A stretch of 64,000 bases of DNA, from positions 124,001-188,000 of the forward strand of contig NZ_JANQBC010000002.1 in the NCBI RefSeq assembly GCF_024721995.1, given 5' to 3'. A program made the position numbers and the translations under genes. Each line of letters opens with the position of its first letter. The first letter of the stretch is position 1. The notes beneath the pieces are model-generated. The model was not told where the DNA came from, ran no database searches, and saw only the letters and a list, made by a program, of their open reading frames with translations. The DNA comes from Paenibacillus radicibacter (GTDB lineage: Bacteria; Bacillota; Bacilli; Paenibacillales; NBRC-103111). Below, in pieces: positions 1 through 8,700 of this stretch.

Positions 1-187
1 CGCAGCTATTAGCCATCGTAAACGATTTACCTAGCTGCTGTAACATCCACCCCATTGCTGCTGTTGAAGCAGCCGCATCTCCGTCCGGTTGAACGTGAGC
101 CACGACAACATAATTGTCGTGACTGCGAAGAAAGTCGGCTGCTTGCTGCAGCTGGGAATGATACTCCTGCACGGTACCTTTTATCAT
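1..187 (-). CDS. nrnA: NrnA-type DHH phosphoesterase (bifunctional oligoribonuclease/pAp phosphatase), N-terminal fragment
   Basis: Only the first 62 codons lie in the window; the gene continues past position 1. The reading frame starts at an ATG that overlaps the rbfA stop as ATGA. The fragment carries the DHH-family motif I, here HVQPDGDAAAS at about residues 30-40; its aspartate would bind Mn in the active site. Members degrade nano-RNA and dephosphorylate 3'-phosphoadenosine 5'-phosphate. A nrnA/ytqI-like gene directly after rbfA is common in Firmicutes, which supports the call. It is probably translationally coupled to rbfA. The rest of the protein, including the DHHA1 domain, cannot be seen. 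Confidence 0.8.
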   Translation of the reverse strand, partial: MIKGTVQEYHSQLQQAADFLRSHDNYVVVAHVQPDGDAAASTAAMGWMLQQLGKSFTMANSC

Positions 188-540
188 TCTGGTGAATTCT
201 CCTCATTGATCTGATGTAGAAGATTTTCAATTCGTGAACTGTAATCAATCGATGTATCGATTTTGAACACAAGATCAGGAACGATCCGAAGACGAATACG
301 TTTGCCTAGCTCAGAGCGGATAAAGCCCTTTGCTTTGTTCAAAACTTGCAATGCAGCGGTCTTCGTTTCCTCTGATCCGAGCACACTCAAATACACTTTT
401 GCTTGAGAAAGATCATTCGTCACATCTACACCAGTTACGGTGATGAAACCGACACGAGGGTCTTTAATATTCGTTTGAATGATTTGAGACAGCTCTTTCT
501 TAATCTGTTCTCCCACTCTACCTACACGAACTCGTGCCAT
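184..540 (-). CDS. rbfA: 30S ribosome-binding factor A
   Basis: 118 residues, the usual size of RbfA, a KH-fold protein that binds the 30S subunit and helps 16S rRNA 5'-end maturation and cold adaptation. The N-terminus (RVGRVGEQIKKELSQII) and the segment DPRVGFITVTGVDVTNDL around residues 28-46 are family signatures, as is the downstream AKVYLSVLG strand. It begins with ATG 4 bases after the infB stop and ends in a 4-base overlap with nrnA, so it is part of the rimP-nusA-infB operon. B. subtilis has a small ylxP gene between infB and rbfA; it is absent here. Confidence 0.95.
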   Translation of the reverse strand: MARVRVGRVGEQIKKELSQIIQTNIKDPRVGFITVTGVDVTNDLSQAKVYLSVLGSEETKTAALQVLNKAKGFIRSELGKRIRLRIVPDLVFKIDTSIDYSSRIENLLHQINEENSPE

Positions 541-544
541 GTAA

Positions 545-3202
545 TCACCTCTCTACTGTCTCCATAATGAAGGCTTCAATGATGTCGCCTTCTTTAAGAT
601 CACTATACTTCTCGATGGAAATACCGCACTCGTAACCTTGAGCAACGTCCTTCACATCATCTTTAAAGCGTTTCAAGGAATCCACTTTACCTTCCGTAAT
701 AACGATACCGTTACGGATTAAACGCAATTCTGCATTACGTGAAATTTTACCAGACGTAACCATACAACCTGCGATTGTACCGGAACCTGTAATTTTGAAC
801 ACGTTACGAACTTCAGCATGACCAAGGATATTCTCTTTGAAGATAGGGTCCAAGATCCCCTTCATAGCTTGCTCAATTTCTTCGATCACATTATAAATAA
901 TGCGGTGCAAGCGAACGTCAACTTTTTCTTGTTCTGCTGCATTTTTCGCAAGAGGCTCAGGACGTACGTTAAAGCCGATTACGATTGCATTGGATGCGGA
1001 AGCAAGAAGAATATCGGATTCTGTAATTGCCCCTGCGCCTGTATGAATAATTTTCACACGCGCGCCCTCTACTTCAATCTTCTCTAATGAACCGCGAAGT
1101 GCCTCAACGGAACCTTGAACGTCACCTTTGATAATTACGTTCAAATCTTTCACATCGCCAGCGGCCATGTTACTGTACAATTCTTCAAGCGTAATTCTTG
1201 AATTTGCACCCATTTCGGATTGACGAAGAGTAATCGCACGCTTCTCAGCGATATCACGCGCTTTACGTTCATCTTCGAATACGATAAACGGATCGCCTGC
1301 AAGTGGAACCTCAGTTAAACCAGTGATTTCAACTGGAGTTGAAGGACCTGCTTCTTTTAATCGTCTACCTTTGTCATTCACCATTGCACGAACTCTACCG
1401 AAGCATACGCCTGCTACGAAGGAATCCCCAACTTTAAGGGTACCATTCTGGATAAGAAGACGAACAACAGGTCCGCGACCTTTATCAAGTTCTGCCTCAA
1501 TAATCGTACCACGAGCACGCTTATTCGGGTTCGCTTTGTATTCTTGTACTTCTGCTACGAGAAGGATCATCTCAAGTAAGTTTTCAAGACCAATGCGCTG
1601 TTTCGCTGAGATCTCGCAGAAAATTGTGTCGCCGCCCCACTCTTCTGGAACGAGTTCATATTCTGTAAGGGCTTGTTTGATACGATCAATATCAGCACCT
1701 GGCTTATCAATCTTGTTCACTGCGATAATGATCGGTACATTCGCTGCTTTCGCATGCGAAATTGCTTCAACTGTCTGAGGCATTACACCGTCATCTGCAG
1801 CAACAACGATAATTGTAATATCAGTAACTTGAGCACCACGAGCACGCATTGTTGTAAATGCCGCGTGACCAGGTGTATCAAGGAAGGAAATTTTCTTCCC
1901 GCTTATTTCGACTTGGTAAGCACCAATATGTTGTGTGATACCGCCAGCTTCGCCTTCTGTTACATTCGTCTGACGAATCGCATCTAGAAGCGTTGTTTTA
2001 CCGTGGTCAACGTGACCCATGATTGTAACAACTGGTGGACGTTCAATTAGATTTGCTTCATCATCCACTTCTTCGAAGTTCTCAAACTTATCTTCTTCAA
2101 CAGCGATTTTCACTTCAACTTCAGCAACACCAAGCTCTGTTGCAATAAGCTGAACCGTTTCTAAGTCTAACTCTTGGTTAATTGTTGCCATAATGCCCAT
2201 CATAAGAAGCTTTTTAATTACTTCAGATGCATCTTTATGAAGCAATTTAGCAGTTTCACCCACTGTCATTGCACCACGAACGATAATTTTCTTCGGTGTG
2301 TTATCGATTTTTTCTCTCTTAACTTGATCCGCACCTCTGCCGCCTTTACCAAAACGTTGGTTACCTCTACCGTTACGGTTGCCACCTTTGTTGCCAAAGG
2401 AACCAGATCTGTTGTCATCATAACGACGTGGACCAGCATTTGTACCTGGCTTCTTAGCACCTGTTTTGGAATCGAAATCATTGCCTTCACGTTTGTTTGC
2501 TTGATTGCGATCATCAAACTTGCGATTAGCTGGTGCATTCGAACGACCTTGGTTTGCCACAGGAGCTGGGCTCGCACTGCGAGTTGCGGAAGACTGTCCA
2601 GAACCGGAGTTCTGCGAACGATTACCTTGGTAACCGCCAGAATTGCCTTGTGATTGACCGGACGGACGATTGTTATATCCACCTTGACCAGAGCCTTGGC
2701 TTGGACGAGACTGTCCGCCTTGAGCAGAACCTTGGTTTGGACGAGATTGCCCGCCTTGACCTTGATTATATCCTCCTGGACGGCGATCGTTCGGACGATT
2801 GTTATTATAAGGGCGGTTGCCGCCTTGTTGAGTGGAATTATTATATGGACGATTGTTCTGTGATTGGTTAGACGCAGAAGAACCCCCTGTTGTTTGACTG
2901 GAGCTTGCTTGTGGTCTTGCTTCAGAAGTCGCTTGTGGAGCAGCAGGAGTAGCCGCTGTCTGCGTTGCAGGAGCTGTTGCAGTCTTAGCTGGCTCTACAC
3001 GTTTTGCTGCAGCATTTGATTTTACATCATTGAAGAACTTCTCTACAGCACCTACAGTTCCATTTTCCATGACACTCATATGATTCGTAACAGGAATGTC
3101 CAATCTCTTAAGAATTGTAATGATCTCTTTGGAGCTCATGTTTAAACTTTTTGCGTATTCATAAACTCTAAGTTTATCTTTATTATCGCCTTTATTAGTC
3201 AA
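545..3202 (-). CDS. infB: Translation initiation factor IF-2
   Basis: 885 residues. GTPase that brings fMet-tRNA to the 30S subunit and promotes subunit joining. Order: an N-terminal helical module (about 10-65), a long Gln/Gly/Asn/Ser/Arg-rich linker (about 70-290), a second IF2_N module (about 300-350), the G domain with [12 protein letters not shown] (about 392), DTPGHAAFT and NKID, then the beta-barrel and C-terminal fMet-tRNA-binding domains. The start is a TTG, 8 bases after GGAGGT, overlapping the ylxQ stop by 8 bases. The linker is much longer than in E. coli or B. subtilis IF2 and is compositionally like those I associate with Paenibacillus-type proteins. Identity is certain; the exact start is very likely. 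Confidence 0.97.
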   Translation of the reverse strand: MTNKGDNKDKLRVYEYAKSLNMSSKEIITILKRLDIPVTNHMSVMENGTVGAVEKFFNDVKSNAAAKRVEPAKTATAPATQTAATPAAPQATSEARPQASSSQTTGGSSASNQSQNNRPYNNSTQQGGNRPYNNNRPNDRRPGGYNQGQGGQSRPNQGSAQGGQSRPSQGSGQGGYNNRPSGQSQGNSGGYQGNRSQNSGSGQSSATRSASPAPVANQGRSNAPANRKFDDRNQANKREGNDFDSKTGAKKPGTNAGPRRYDDNRSGSFGNKGGNRNGRGNQRFGKGGRGADQVKREKIDNTPKKIIVRGAMTVGETAKLLHKDASEVIKKLLMMGIMATINQELDLETVQLIATELGVAEVEVKIAVEEDKFENFEEVDDEANLIERPPVVTIMGHVDHGKTTLLDAIRQTNVTEGEAGGITQHIGAYQVEISGKKISFLDTPGHAAFTTMRARGAQVTDITIIVVAADDGVMPQTVEAISHAKAANVPIIIAVNKIDKPGADIDRIKQALTEYELVPEEWGGDTIFCEISAKQRIGLENLLEMILLVAEVQEYKANPNKRARGTIIEAELDKGRGPVVRLLIQNGTLKVGDSFVAGVCFGRVRAMVNDKGRRLKEAGPSTPVEITGLTEVPLAGDPFIVFEDERKARDIAEKRAITLRQSEMGANSRITLEELYSNMAAGDVKDLNVIIKGDVQGSVEALRGSLEKIEVEGARVKIIHTGAGAITESDILLASASNAIVIGFNVRPEPLAKNAAEQEKVDVRLHRIIYNVIEEIEQAMKGILDPIFKENILGHAEVRNVFKITGSGTIAGCMVTSGKISRNAELRLIRNGIVITEGKVDSLKRFKDDVKDVAQGYECGISIEKYSDLKEGDIIEAFIMETVER
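2600..2870 (-). repeat. Low-complexity, imperfectly repeated segment inside infB
   Basis: Within the IF2 linker the protein reads as degenerate repeats such as [12 protein letters not shown] followed by [12 protein letters not shown], and NNRPYNN followed by NRPYNNN. The DNA is repeated as well: TTGGACGAGA followed by a TGxCCGCCTTG block recurs near 2700-2765. This is an intrinsically disordered Gly/Gln/Asn/Arg region and likely a site of length variation between strains. No separate gene is supported on the other strand despite open frames there, which result from the skewed composition. Confidence 0.7.
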
Positions 3203-3527
3203 TACCTTTCACCTCCGCGGTTATTACCGGCTGCTTCAACATCTTCGCAAATCCTGTATCCAGGACTGCAATGAGAACGCGTGCCTCTTTCCCGATGCTC
3301 GCACCTAGTTCGCCTCTTGTACTTGTAATTAGAAGCGGAACATTGTAAGTAGAGCATTTATCTTGAAACTTTTTCTTCGTATTATCTGAAGCATCTTCTG
3401 CCATGATGACTAGCTTTGCTTCACCGGAACGTACTGCTTTTAGAACAATCTCGTCCCCAGTTGCAAGTTTGCGAGCACGCATCGCTAATCCTAAATTGTT
3501 GTAAAATTTATGATTCATCGGATTCAT
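3195..3527 (-). CDS. ylxQ: L7Ae-family ribosomal protein YlxQ
   Basis: 110 residues. L7Ae/L30e-like RNA-binding fold, shown by the segment [18 protein letters not shown], the central [13 protein letters not shown] strand-turn and the [15 protein letters not shown] loop, all typical of YlxQ (RplGA). In B. subtilis YlxQ is a K-turn-binding protein of unclear role. The gene lies between ylxR and infB, overlapping ylxR by 20 bases and infB by 8. The start is either the ATG used here or the in-frame ATG three codons later (3518); neither has a strong ribosome binding site, consistent with translational coupling. Confidence 0.9.
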   Translation of the reverse strand: MNPMNHKFYNNLGLAMRARKLATGDEIVLKAVRSGEAKLVIMAEDASDNTKKKFQDKCSTYNVPLLITSTRGELGASIGKEARVLIAVLDTGFAKMLKQPVITAEVKGID

Positions 3528-3828
3528 CCGTCATTTCATATTTACTTTGGTTAAACTCATCTTCAACTGAAATAAAATCACGTTCAAGTTGATCGTAAAT
3601 TTCAGCTGAAACCGATTGTTTCAGAGCACGGTCTAGAGCATGGCTTTTCTTCGCGAGTTTAAAACAAGTTGCTTTCCCGCATAAGTAAGCACCACGCCCT
3701 GACTTCTTACCCTTGAGATCAATCTGGATTTCTTCTTCAGGTGTACGAACGACACGGATTAACTCCCGCTTCGCCTTCATTTCCTGACAAGCAACACATT
3801 TACGCAGTGGCGTTTTTCTTTGTTTCAT
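3508..3828 (-). CDS. ylxR: YlxR family protein (RNase P modulator-like, RnpM)
   Basis: 106 residues from an ATG placed 7 bases after GAGGTG. The N-terminus KTPLRKCVACQEMKAKREL carries the CxxC and the basic RNA-binding face of the YlxR family, and SGRGAYLCGKATCF is the second signature. YlxR/RnpM has been reported to bind RNase P RNA and modulate its activity in B. subtilis. A longer frame to 3864 exists, but it would abut the nusA stop and bypass the ribosome binding site. The tail after about residue 80 (acidic, ending DESDES) is variable in the family. Part of the nusA-infB operon. Confidence 0.9.
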   Translation of the reverse strand: MKQRKTPLRKCVACQEMKAKRELIRVVRTPEEEIQIDLKGKKSGRGAYLCGKATCFKLAKKSHALDRALKQSVSAEIYDQLERDFISVEDEFNQSKYEMTDESDES

Positions 3829-3863
3829 CTGCTGCACCTCGTTTCGAGACGATCTGAAACTCA

Positions 3864-4961
3864 TTAATCAATAGATACTGAGTCCTGATGCATTTCGCCA
3901 GTTGATGTTCTAGGACGGCCAAACTCTTGCTCTGCTTGGGTTTCGCTCTTAATGTCGATCTTCCAACCTGTAAGCTTCGCAGCAAGACGTGCATTCTGTC
4001 CTTTAATTCCGATTGCAAGTGACAATTGATAGTCAGGAACAATAACACGAGCCATTTTTTCTTTTTCGAAAACAGTTACTTCAAGAACTTTAGATGGAGA
4101 TAGTGCGTTAGCAACATACTCTTCAACGCTTTCCATCCAACGAACGATGTCGATCTTCTCACCGCGAAGTTCGTTCACGATCGTCTGTACACGAAGACCT
4201 TTAGGTCCTACACAAGAACCGACTGGATCAACTTCAGGGTTGCGTGAGTGAACCGCGATCTTGGAACGGAAACCTGCTTCACGTGCAACGGAGCGAATTT
4301 CAACAACACCATCAAAAATCTCAGGTACTTCAAGCTCGAATAGACGCTTTAGTAGACCTGGATGCGTACGGGACAATATGATTTGAGGTCCCTTCGTCGT
4401 GTTCTCCACTTTCGTGATATACGCTTTAACGCGCTCAAGGTGTTTGAACTTTTCATTAGGCATCATCTCAGTAAGAGGCAAGACCGCTTCCACTTTACCT
4501 AGGTCGATGTACACATTGCGCTGATCTTGGCGCTGTACAATACCTGTTACGATATCTTCTTCTTTTTCGATAAATGCATTGTAAATAAGGCCGCGCTCAG
4601 CTTCACGAATGCGTTGTGTTACAACTTGTTTCGCGGTTTGTGCTGCGATACGACCGAAATCACGAGGTGTTACCTCGATCTCTACAATATCATTCAATTG
4701 GTAGTTACGGTTAATCTCACGTGCAGCATGCAGTGAAATTTCTAATCGTACATCCAGAACGTCCTCCATAACTGTCTTACGTGCATATACTCGAATAACG
4801 CCAGTTTGGCGATTAATGTCCACACGAACGTTAGATGCTGTATTGAAATTGCGCTTGTAACTGGAGATCATTGCTGCTTCAATTGCATCAATAAGCAGTT
4901 CCTTCGCAATTCCTTTCTCGCGTTCAATTTCGGACAAGGCTTCGATAAAATCCATGTTCAT
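3864..4961 (-). CDS. nusA: Transcription termination/antitermination factor NusA
   Basis: 365 residues, matching the short Gram-positive NusA without the C-terminal AR repeats. It binds RNA polymerase and nascent RNA and modulates pausing and intrinsic termination. Domains: N-terminal RNAP-binding domain (about 1-125, with [21 protein letters not shown] at its end), S1 domain (about 130-200), two KH domains (about 200-350, with [15 protein letters not shown] and [18 protein letters not shown]). The start is the first of two close ATGs (4961, 4955), about 12 bases after AAGGGGG; the longer frame to 4997 lacks conservation. It follows rimP by about 120 bases. Confidence 0.96.
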   Translation of the reverse strand: MNMDFIEALSEIEREKGIAKELLIDAIEAAMISSYKRNFNTASNVRVDINRQTGVIRVYARKTVMEDVLDVRLEISLHAAREINRNYQLNDIVEIEVTPRDFGRIAAQTAKQVVTQRIREAERGLIYNAFIEKEEDIVTGIVQRQDQRNVYIDLGKVEAVLPLTEMMPNEKFKHLERVKAYITKVENTTKGPQIILSRTHPGLLKRLFELEVPEIFDGVVEIRSVAREAGFRSKIAVHSRNPEVDPVGSCVGPKGLRVQTIVNELRGEKIDIVRWMESVEEYVANALSPSKVLEVTVFEKEKMARVIVPDYQLSLAIGIKGQNARLAAKLTGWKIDIKSETQAEQEFGRPRTSTGEMHQDSVSID

Positions 4962-5010
4962 TTGAAAATTGTTCCCCCTTTCAACATTGAAAACCAAATC
5001 TGTTAAAGAA

Positions 5011-5049
5011 ACGCCTTACCGTCTGTTCCAACAAAGTTAGGCGTCTCCA
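5011..5049 (-). other. Weak inverted repeat between rimP and nusA
   Basis: On the minus strand a GACGCCTAAC arm is followed about 14 bases later by GTAAGGCGTT, giving a six-base core stem (ACGCCT/AGGCGT) with one internal mismatch, then a short interrupted T stretch (TTTCTTT). It could be a weak intra-operon terminator or processing site upstream of nusA. No function is established from sequence. Confidence 0.3.
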
Positions 5050-5084
5050 AGACAATAAAGTATTAAAATGGTTGTTAACAAAAA

Positions 5085-5552
5085 TTAAAATACGATCGCA
5101 AGGCGCGCACTGGCAACCTTGTTATACGGAATGGAGTATTGTTTCTTCACTTTACCAACTGTTTTCACAACTAGCTCTTCCCCATCGAAAGATAAAAGCT
5201 CACCTTCAAACTCCTTAACACCGTTAATAGGCTCGTATGTAGTTACAAATACGTTTTTACCTACTGCCTTACGTACATCATCTGCCTTCTTAAGCGGACG
5301 TTCTGCACCTGGTGATGACACTTCTAAGAAATAAGCTGTGGTTATGGGGTCGTTTTCATCGAGACGTGCGGAAGCATATTCGGAAATGTTCGAACAATCA
5401 TCGATATCGATGCCGCCTTCTTTGTCTACATAAATACGCAGGAACCAGTTACTGCCCTCTTTGACGTATTCAATATCTACAATTTCATAGCCATGCTCAT
5501 CCATATACTCTTTCAACAAGTCCTCAACGTGTGCTTTAATTCCTGTGCTCAA
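5085..5552 (-). CDS. rimP: Ribosome maturation factor RimP
   Basis: 155 residues, the normal RimP (YlxS) length. Acts in 30S subunit assembly. Family features: EIVDIEYVKEGSNWFLRIYVDKEGGIDI at about residues 23-50, the CSNISEYASARLDENDPI segment, YFLEVSSPGAERPL at about 78-91, and a C-terminal Sm-like beta-barrel. The start is TTG with AGGAGGG 8-9 bases upstream; no ATG is available nearby. First gene of the rimP-nusA-ylxR-ylxQ-infB-rbfA-nrnA operon, preceded by a recognisable promoter and a hairpin in the leader. Confidence 0.95.
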   Translation of the reverse strand: MSTGIKAHVEDLLKEYMDEHGYEIVDIEYVKEGSNWFLRIYVDKEGGIDIDDCSNISEYASARLDENDPITTAYFLEVSSPGAERPLKKADDVRKAVGKNVFVTTYEPINGVKEFEGELLSFDGEELVVKTVGKVKKQYSIPYNKVASARLAIVF

Positions 5553-5644
5553 TTGGTTCTACCCTCCTAAAAAGCTTGCGTAATACGAAATTCTGCTTAT
5601 TTGTCATTGTAAAGACTCCAAAAAAGTCCTATAGCAAAATGTAA

Positions 5645-5664
5645 AGAGTGGGTTGCCCCACTCT
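5645..5664 (-). terminator. Intrinsic-terminator-like hairpin in the rimP-nusA leader, also downstream of polC
   Basis: On the minus strand AGAGTGGG and CCCACTCT form a perfect 8-bp stem closed by a GCAA tetraloop, followed by an interrupted U-tract (TTTACATTTT). It is the only terminator-like structure downstream of polC, but it also lies about 35-55 bases downstream of the promoter at 5705-5734, so RNA made from that promoter must pass it before reaching rimP. The broken U-tract suggests a weak or factor-dependent terminator. Confidence 0.75.
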
Positions 5665-5704
5665 CTAATCGTTAATCGCGCTATCTTCATTATTGCCAAG
5701 ATCA

Positions 5705-5734
5705 AGTATACCATAACCGTCAAGAGGGTGACAA
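5705..5734 (-). promoter_or_regulatory. Sigma-A-type promoter for the rimP-nusA-infB operon
   Basis: On the minus strand TTGTCA (-35, one mismatch to TTGACA) and TATACT (-10, one mismatch to TATAAT) are separated by 18 bases, and the -10 is preceded by TGG, giving an extended -10. The predicted start lies near 5698, about 145 bases upstream of the rimP TTG, leaving a leader that contains the hairpin at 5645-5664. This is among the best promoter matches in the window. Confidence 0.7.
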
Positions 5735-5764
5735 TAACAAAAAAGTTACTCCGCCCGCCTGAGA

Positions 5765-8700
5765 CTAGAACAAGGACAGTTGATTGGACTCAGGTAGACC
5801 GCGGAAACAGCCCATATTATTGAGTAGCTCAACGACTGTTTTCGACGCTTTCGAGCGTTGTTGGAAGTCTTCAATTGATAGGTAATCCCCATCTGCACGA
5901 GAAGCAGCAATGTTGCGTGCAGCGTTCTCCCCAATACCTGGCATAGCTGAGAATGGCGGAATCAAGGAATCTCCTTCAATAATAAACTTCGTTGCATCTG
6001 AACGGTACAGATCAATCGGTTTAAATGATAATCCTCTTGCTGTCATTTCGATCGCCATCTCTAGAATCGAGATCATCGATTTTTCTTTGGTTGTAGCACC
6101 AAAGCCTTTATCCTCAATCTCGATCAATCGCTTCACAATTGCGGAGTGACCTTGGCACAACAAGTCTAGCTCAAAGTCCTCTGCACGTACTGTAAAGTAA
6201 GTCGCATAATACTGAATCGGATGATACACTTTGAAAAATGCGGTTCGGACCGCTGAAATTACATAAGCAGCAGCATGGGCTTTCGGGAACATATATTCAA
6301 TGCGTTCGCAGGATTCAATGTACCATGCAGGAACATTATGTTTCTTCATGTCATCCTTCCACTCATCTGTTAAACCTTTACCTTTACGAACACTCTCCGT
6401 AATTTTAAAGGCAAGGGAAGCATCCATCCCCGCTTTGTAGATCAAGAACAACATGATGTCATCCCGACACCCAATAACGGTCTTAATGTTACAGATGCCT
6501 TTGCGAATGAGTTCCTGTGCATTGCCGAGCCACACACCTGTTCCGTGTGATAGTCCTGAAATTTGAAGTAAATCGGCAAACGAACTAGGCTGTGTTTCTT
6601 GAAGCATCTGACGAACGAACTTCGTTCCCATCTCTGGAACCCCATAAGTTGCAACAGGCGTTCGGATTTGCTCAGGAGTTACACCTAGTGCATTCGTCGA
6701 ATTAAAAATACTCATGACTTTCAAGTCATTCATCGGAATGGATGTTGGATCAATATCCGTTAGATCCTGCAACATCCGCATCATGGTCGGGTCATCGTGA
6801 CCCAGAATATCAAGTTTCAACAAGTTCGCATCAAAAGCGTGATAATCAAAGTGGGTGGTTTTCCATTCGGCATTCACATCATCCGCTGGAAATTGAACCG
6901 GTGTAATATCATCCACTTCGATATAGTCAGGAACAACGACAATACCACCGGGATGCTGCCCTGTTGATCGCTTTACGCCTGTACAACCTGACGCGAGGCG
7001 ATTTACTTCAGCATTTCTCCATTTGTTGTTTGTCAGCTCTTCATATTTTTTCACGAAACCAAATGCAGTTTTCTCAGCAACAGTACCAATCGTACCTGCA
7101 CGAAATACGTTTTTCTCACCAAACATCTCTTTTGTAAAGTTATGCGCTACGGGTTGATACTCCCCTGAGAAGTTCAAGTCGATATCGGGAACTTTATCCC
7201 CTTTAAAGCCAAGGAAAGTTTCGAACGGGATGTCCTGCCCTTCACCTTTGAGTTTACCGCCGCATTCTGGACAAGCTTTATCAGGTAAGTCAAATCCACT
7301 CGGCATACTGCCGTCAAGAATCCATTCACTATATTTACACGAGCCGCATTGATAATGAGGAGGCAATGGATTAACCTCAGAGATTCCCAAGAATGTTGCT
7401 ACTACTGATGAACCTACGGAACCCCGTGAACCTACGAGATAACCATCTTGATTCGATTTCTTAACCAAGCGCTCGGAGATCAAGTAGTTGGCCGAGAATC
7501 CATACTTAATAATAGGAACGAGTTCTTTCTCAAGACGAGCAACGACAACTTCTGGCAGTTCATCTCCATAAATTTGCTTTGCAGTATCGTAGCAAGTGTT
7601 GCGAATCTCGTCATCCGCGCCATCAATAATAGGTGTGAACAACTTATCCGGGAACAACTCAATGTCTTCAAATTCGTCCGCTAGATCACTCGTATTCTGT
7701 ACAACGACTTCATATGCTTTTTCTTTGCCTAAGAATTCAAACTCTGCCAACATTTCATCTGTTGTACGTAAGTGAGCATCAGGCTTTTGCATATCTTTTA
7801 ACGGAGAAAAGCCAGTAATCCCATTAATCGTAATATCGCGATTCATCTTGTCTCTTGGGTTTAAGTAATGCACATTACCTGTTGCAATGACTTTCTTACC
7901 TGACTTTTGACCAATCTCAATAATTTTCTCAATGGCTGCTTCCAGTTCCCGGCGAGATGCCACGAATCCTTTGTCAATCAAGTGTTGATTATAGCTAACT
8001 GGCTGAATTTCAAGTACATCGTAGAACTGGGCAACTTCCTCAGCCTCATCTTGCGATTTGTTCAGAACAGCCTCGAAAAATTCACCGCGTTCACAACCCG
8101 AGATGATCAGCAAACCATCGCGTAGTTCTGCAAGCTTACTCTTTGGTATGCAGGCAACTTTATTGAAATATTGCGTGTGCGATAGGGAAACCAACTTGAA
8201 CAAATTCTTCTTCCCAACCGGATTTAGTGCGTAAATACAGCAATGAAACGGTCTTGTATTCTTTAGTATATTACCAACCTGATCATTCAAACGTTGAAGC
8301 TCAGTAATACCTCGATCTACTGCTTCATTAATTAGCCCATACAATATAAATCCGAGTGCAATGGAGTCATCGATCGCACGGTGATGATTTTCCAAAGATA
8401 CTTTAAATTTATCTGCTAATGTATTCAATCGATGGTTCTTCATCGTTGGGAACATCAGTCGTGCAAACTCTAGAGTATCGAGCACGGGATTCGTAAGCTC
8501 AGGTAAGCGGAACTTTTTTAGATAAGCGTTGATAAAGCCCATATCGAAACGTGCGTTGTGGGCAACAATTATAGAATCGCCAACAAACTCTACAAATTTA
8601 GGAAGCATTTCTTCCAATTCAGGCGCGTCCTGCACCATTTCATTCGTGATGTTCGTCAGCTGCTGGATGTGATAGGGAATGTTCTGGTGCGGGTTAATGA

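Noticed and set aside
27-272. 81-codon minus-strand frame over the rbfA-nrnA junction
   Set aside because: It is a different frame across the ATGA overlap of rbfA and nrnA, whose own frames carry clear family motifs.
818-2871. Several plus-strand ORFs of 80-220 codons opposite infB and elsewhere
   Set aside because: They lie antisense to certain genes, have biased Ser/Thr/Cys-rich translations, no ribosome binding sites and no family signature.
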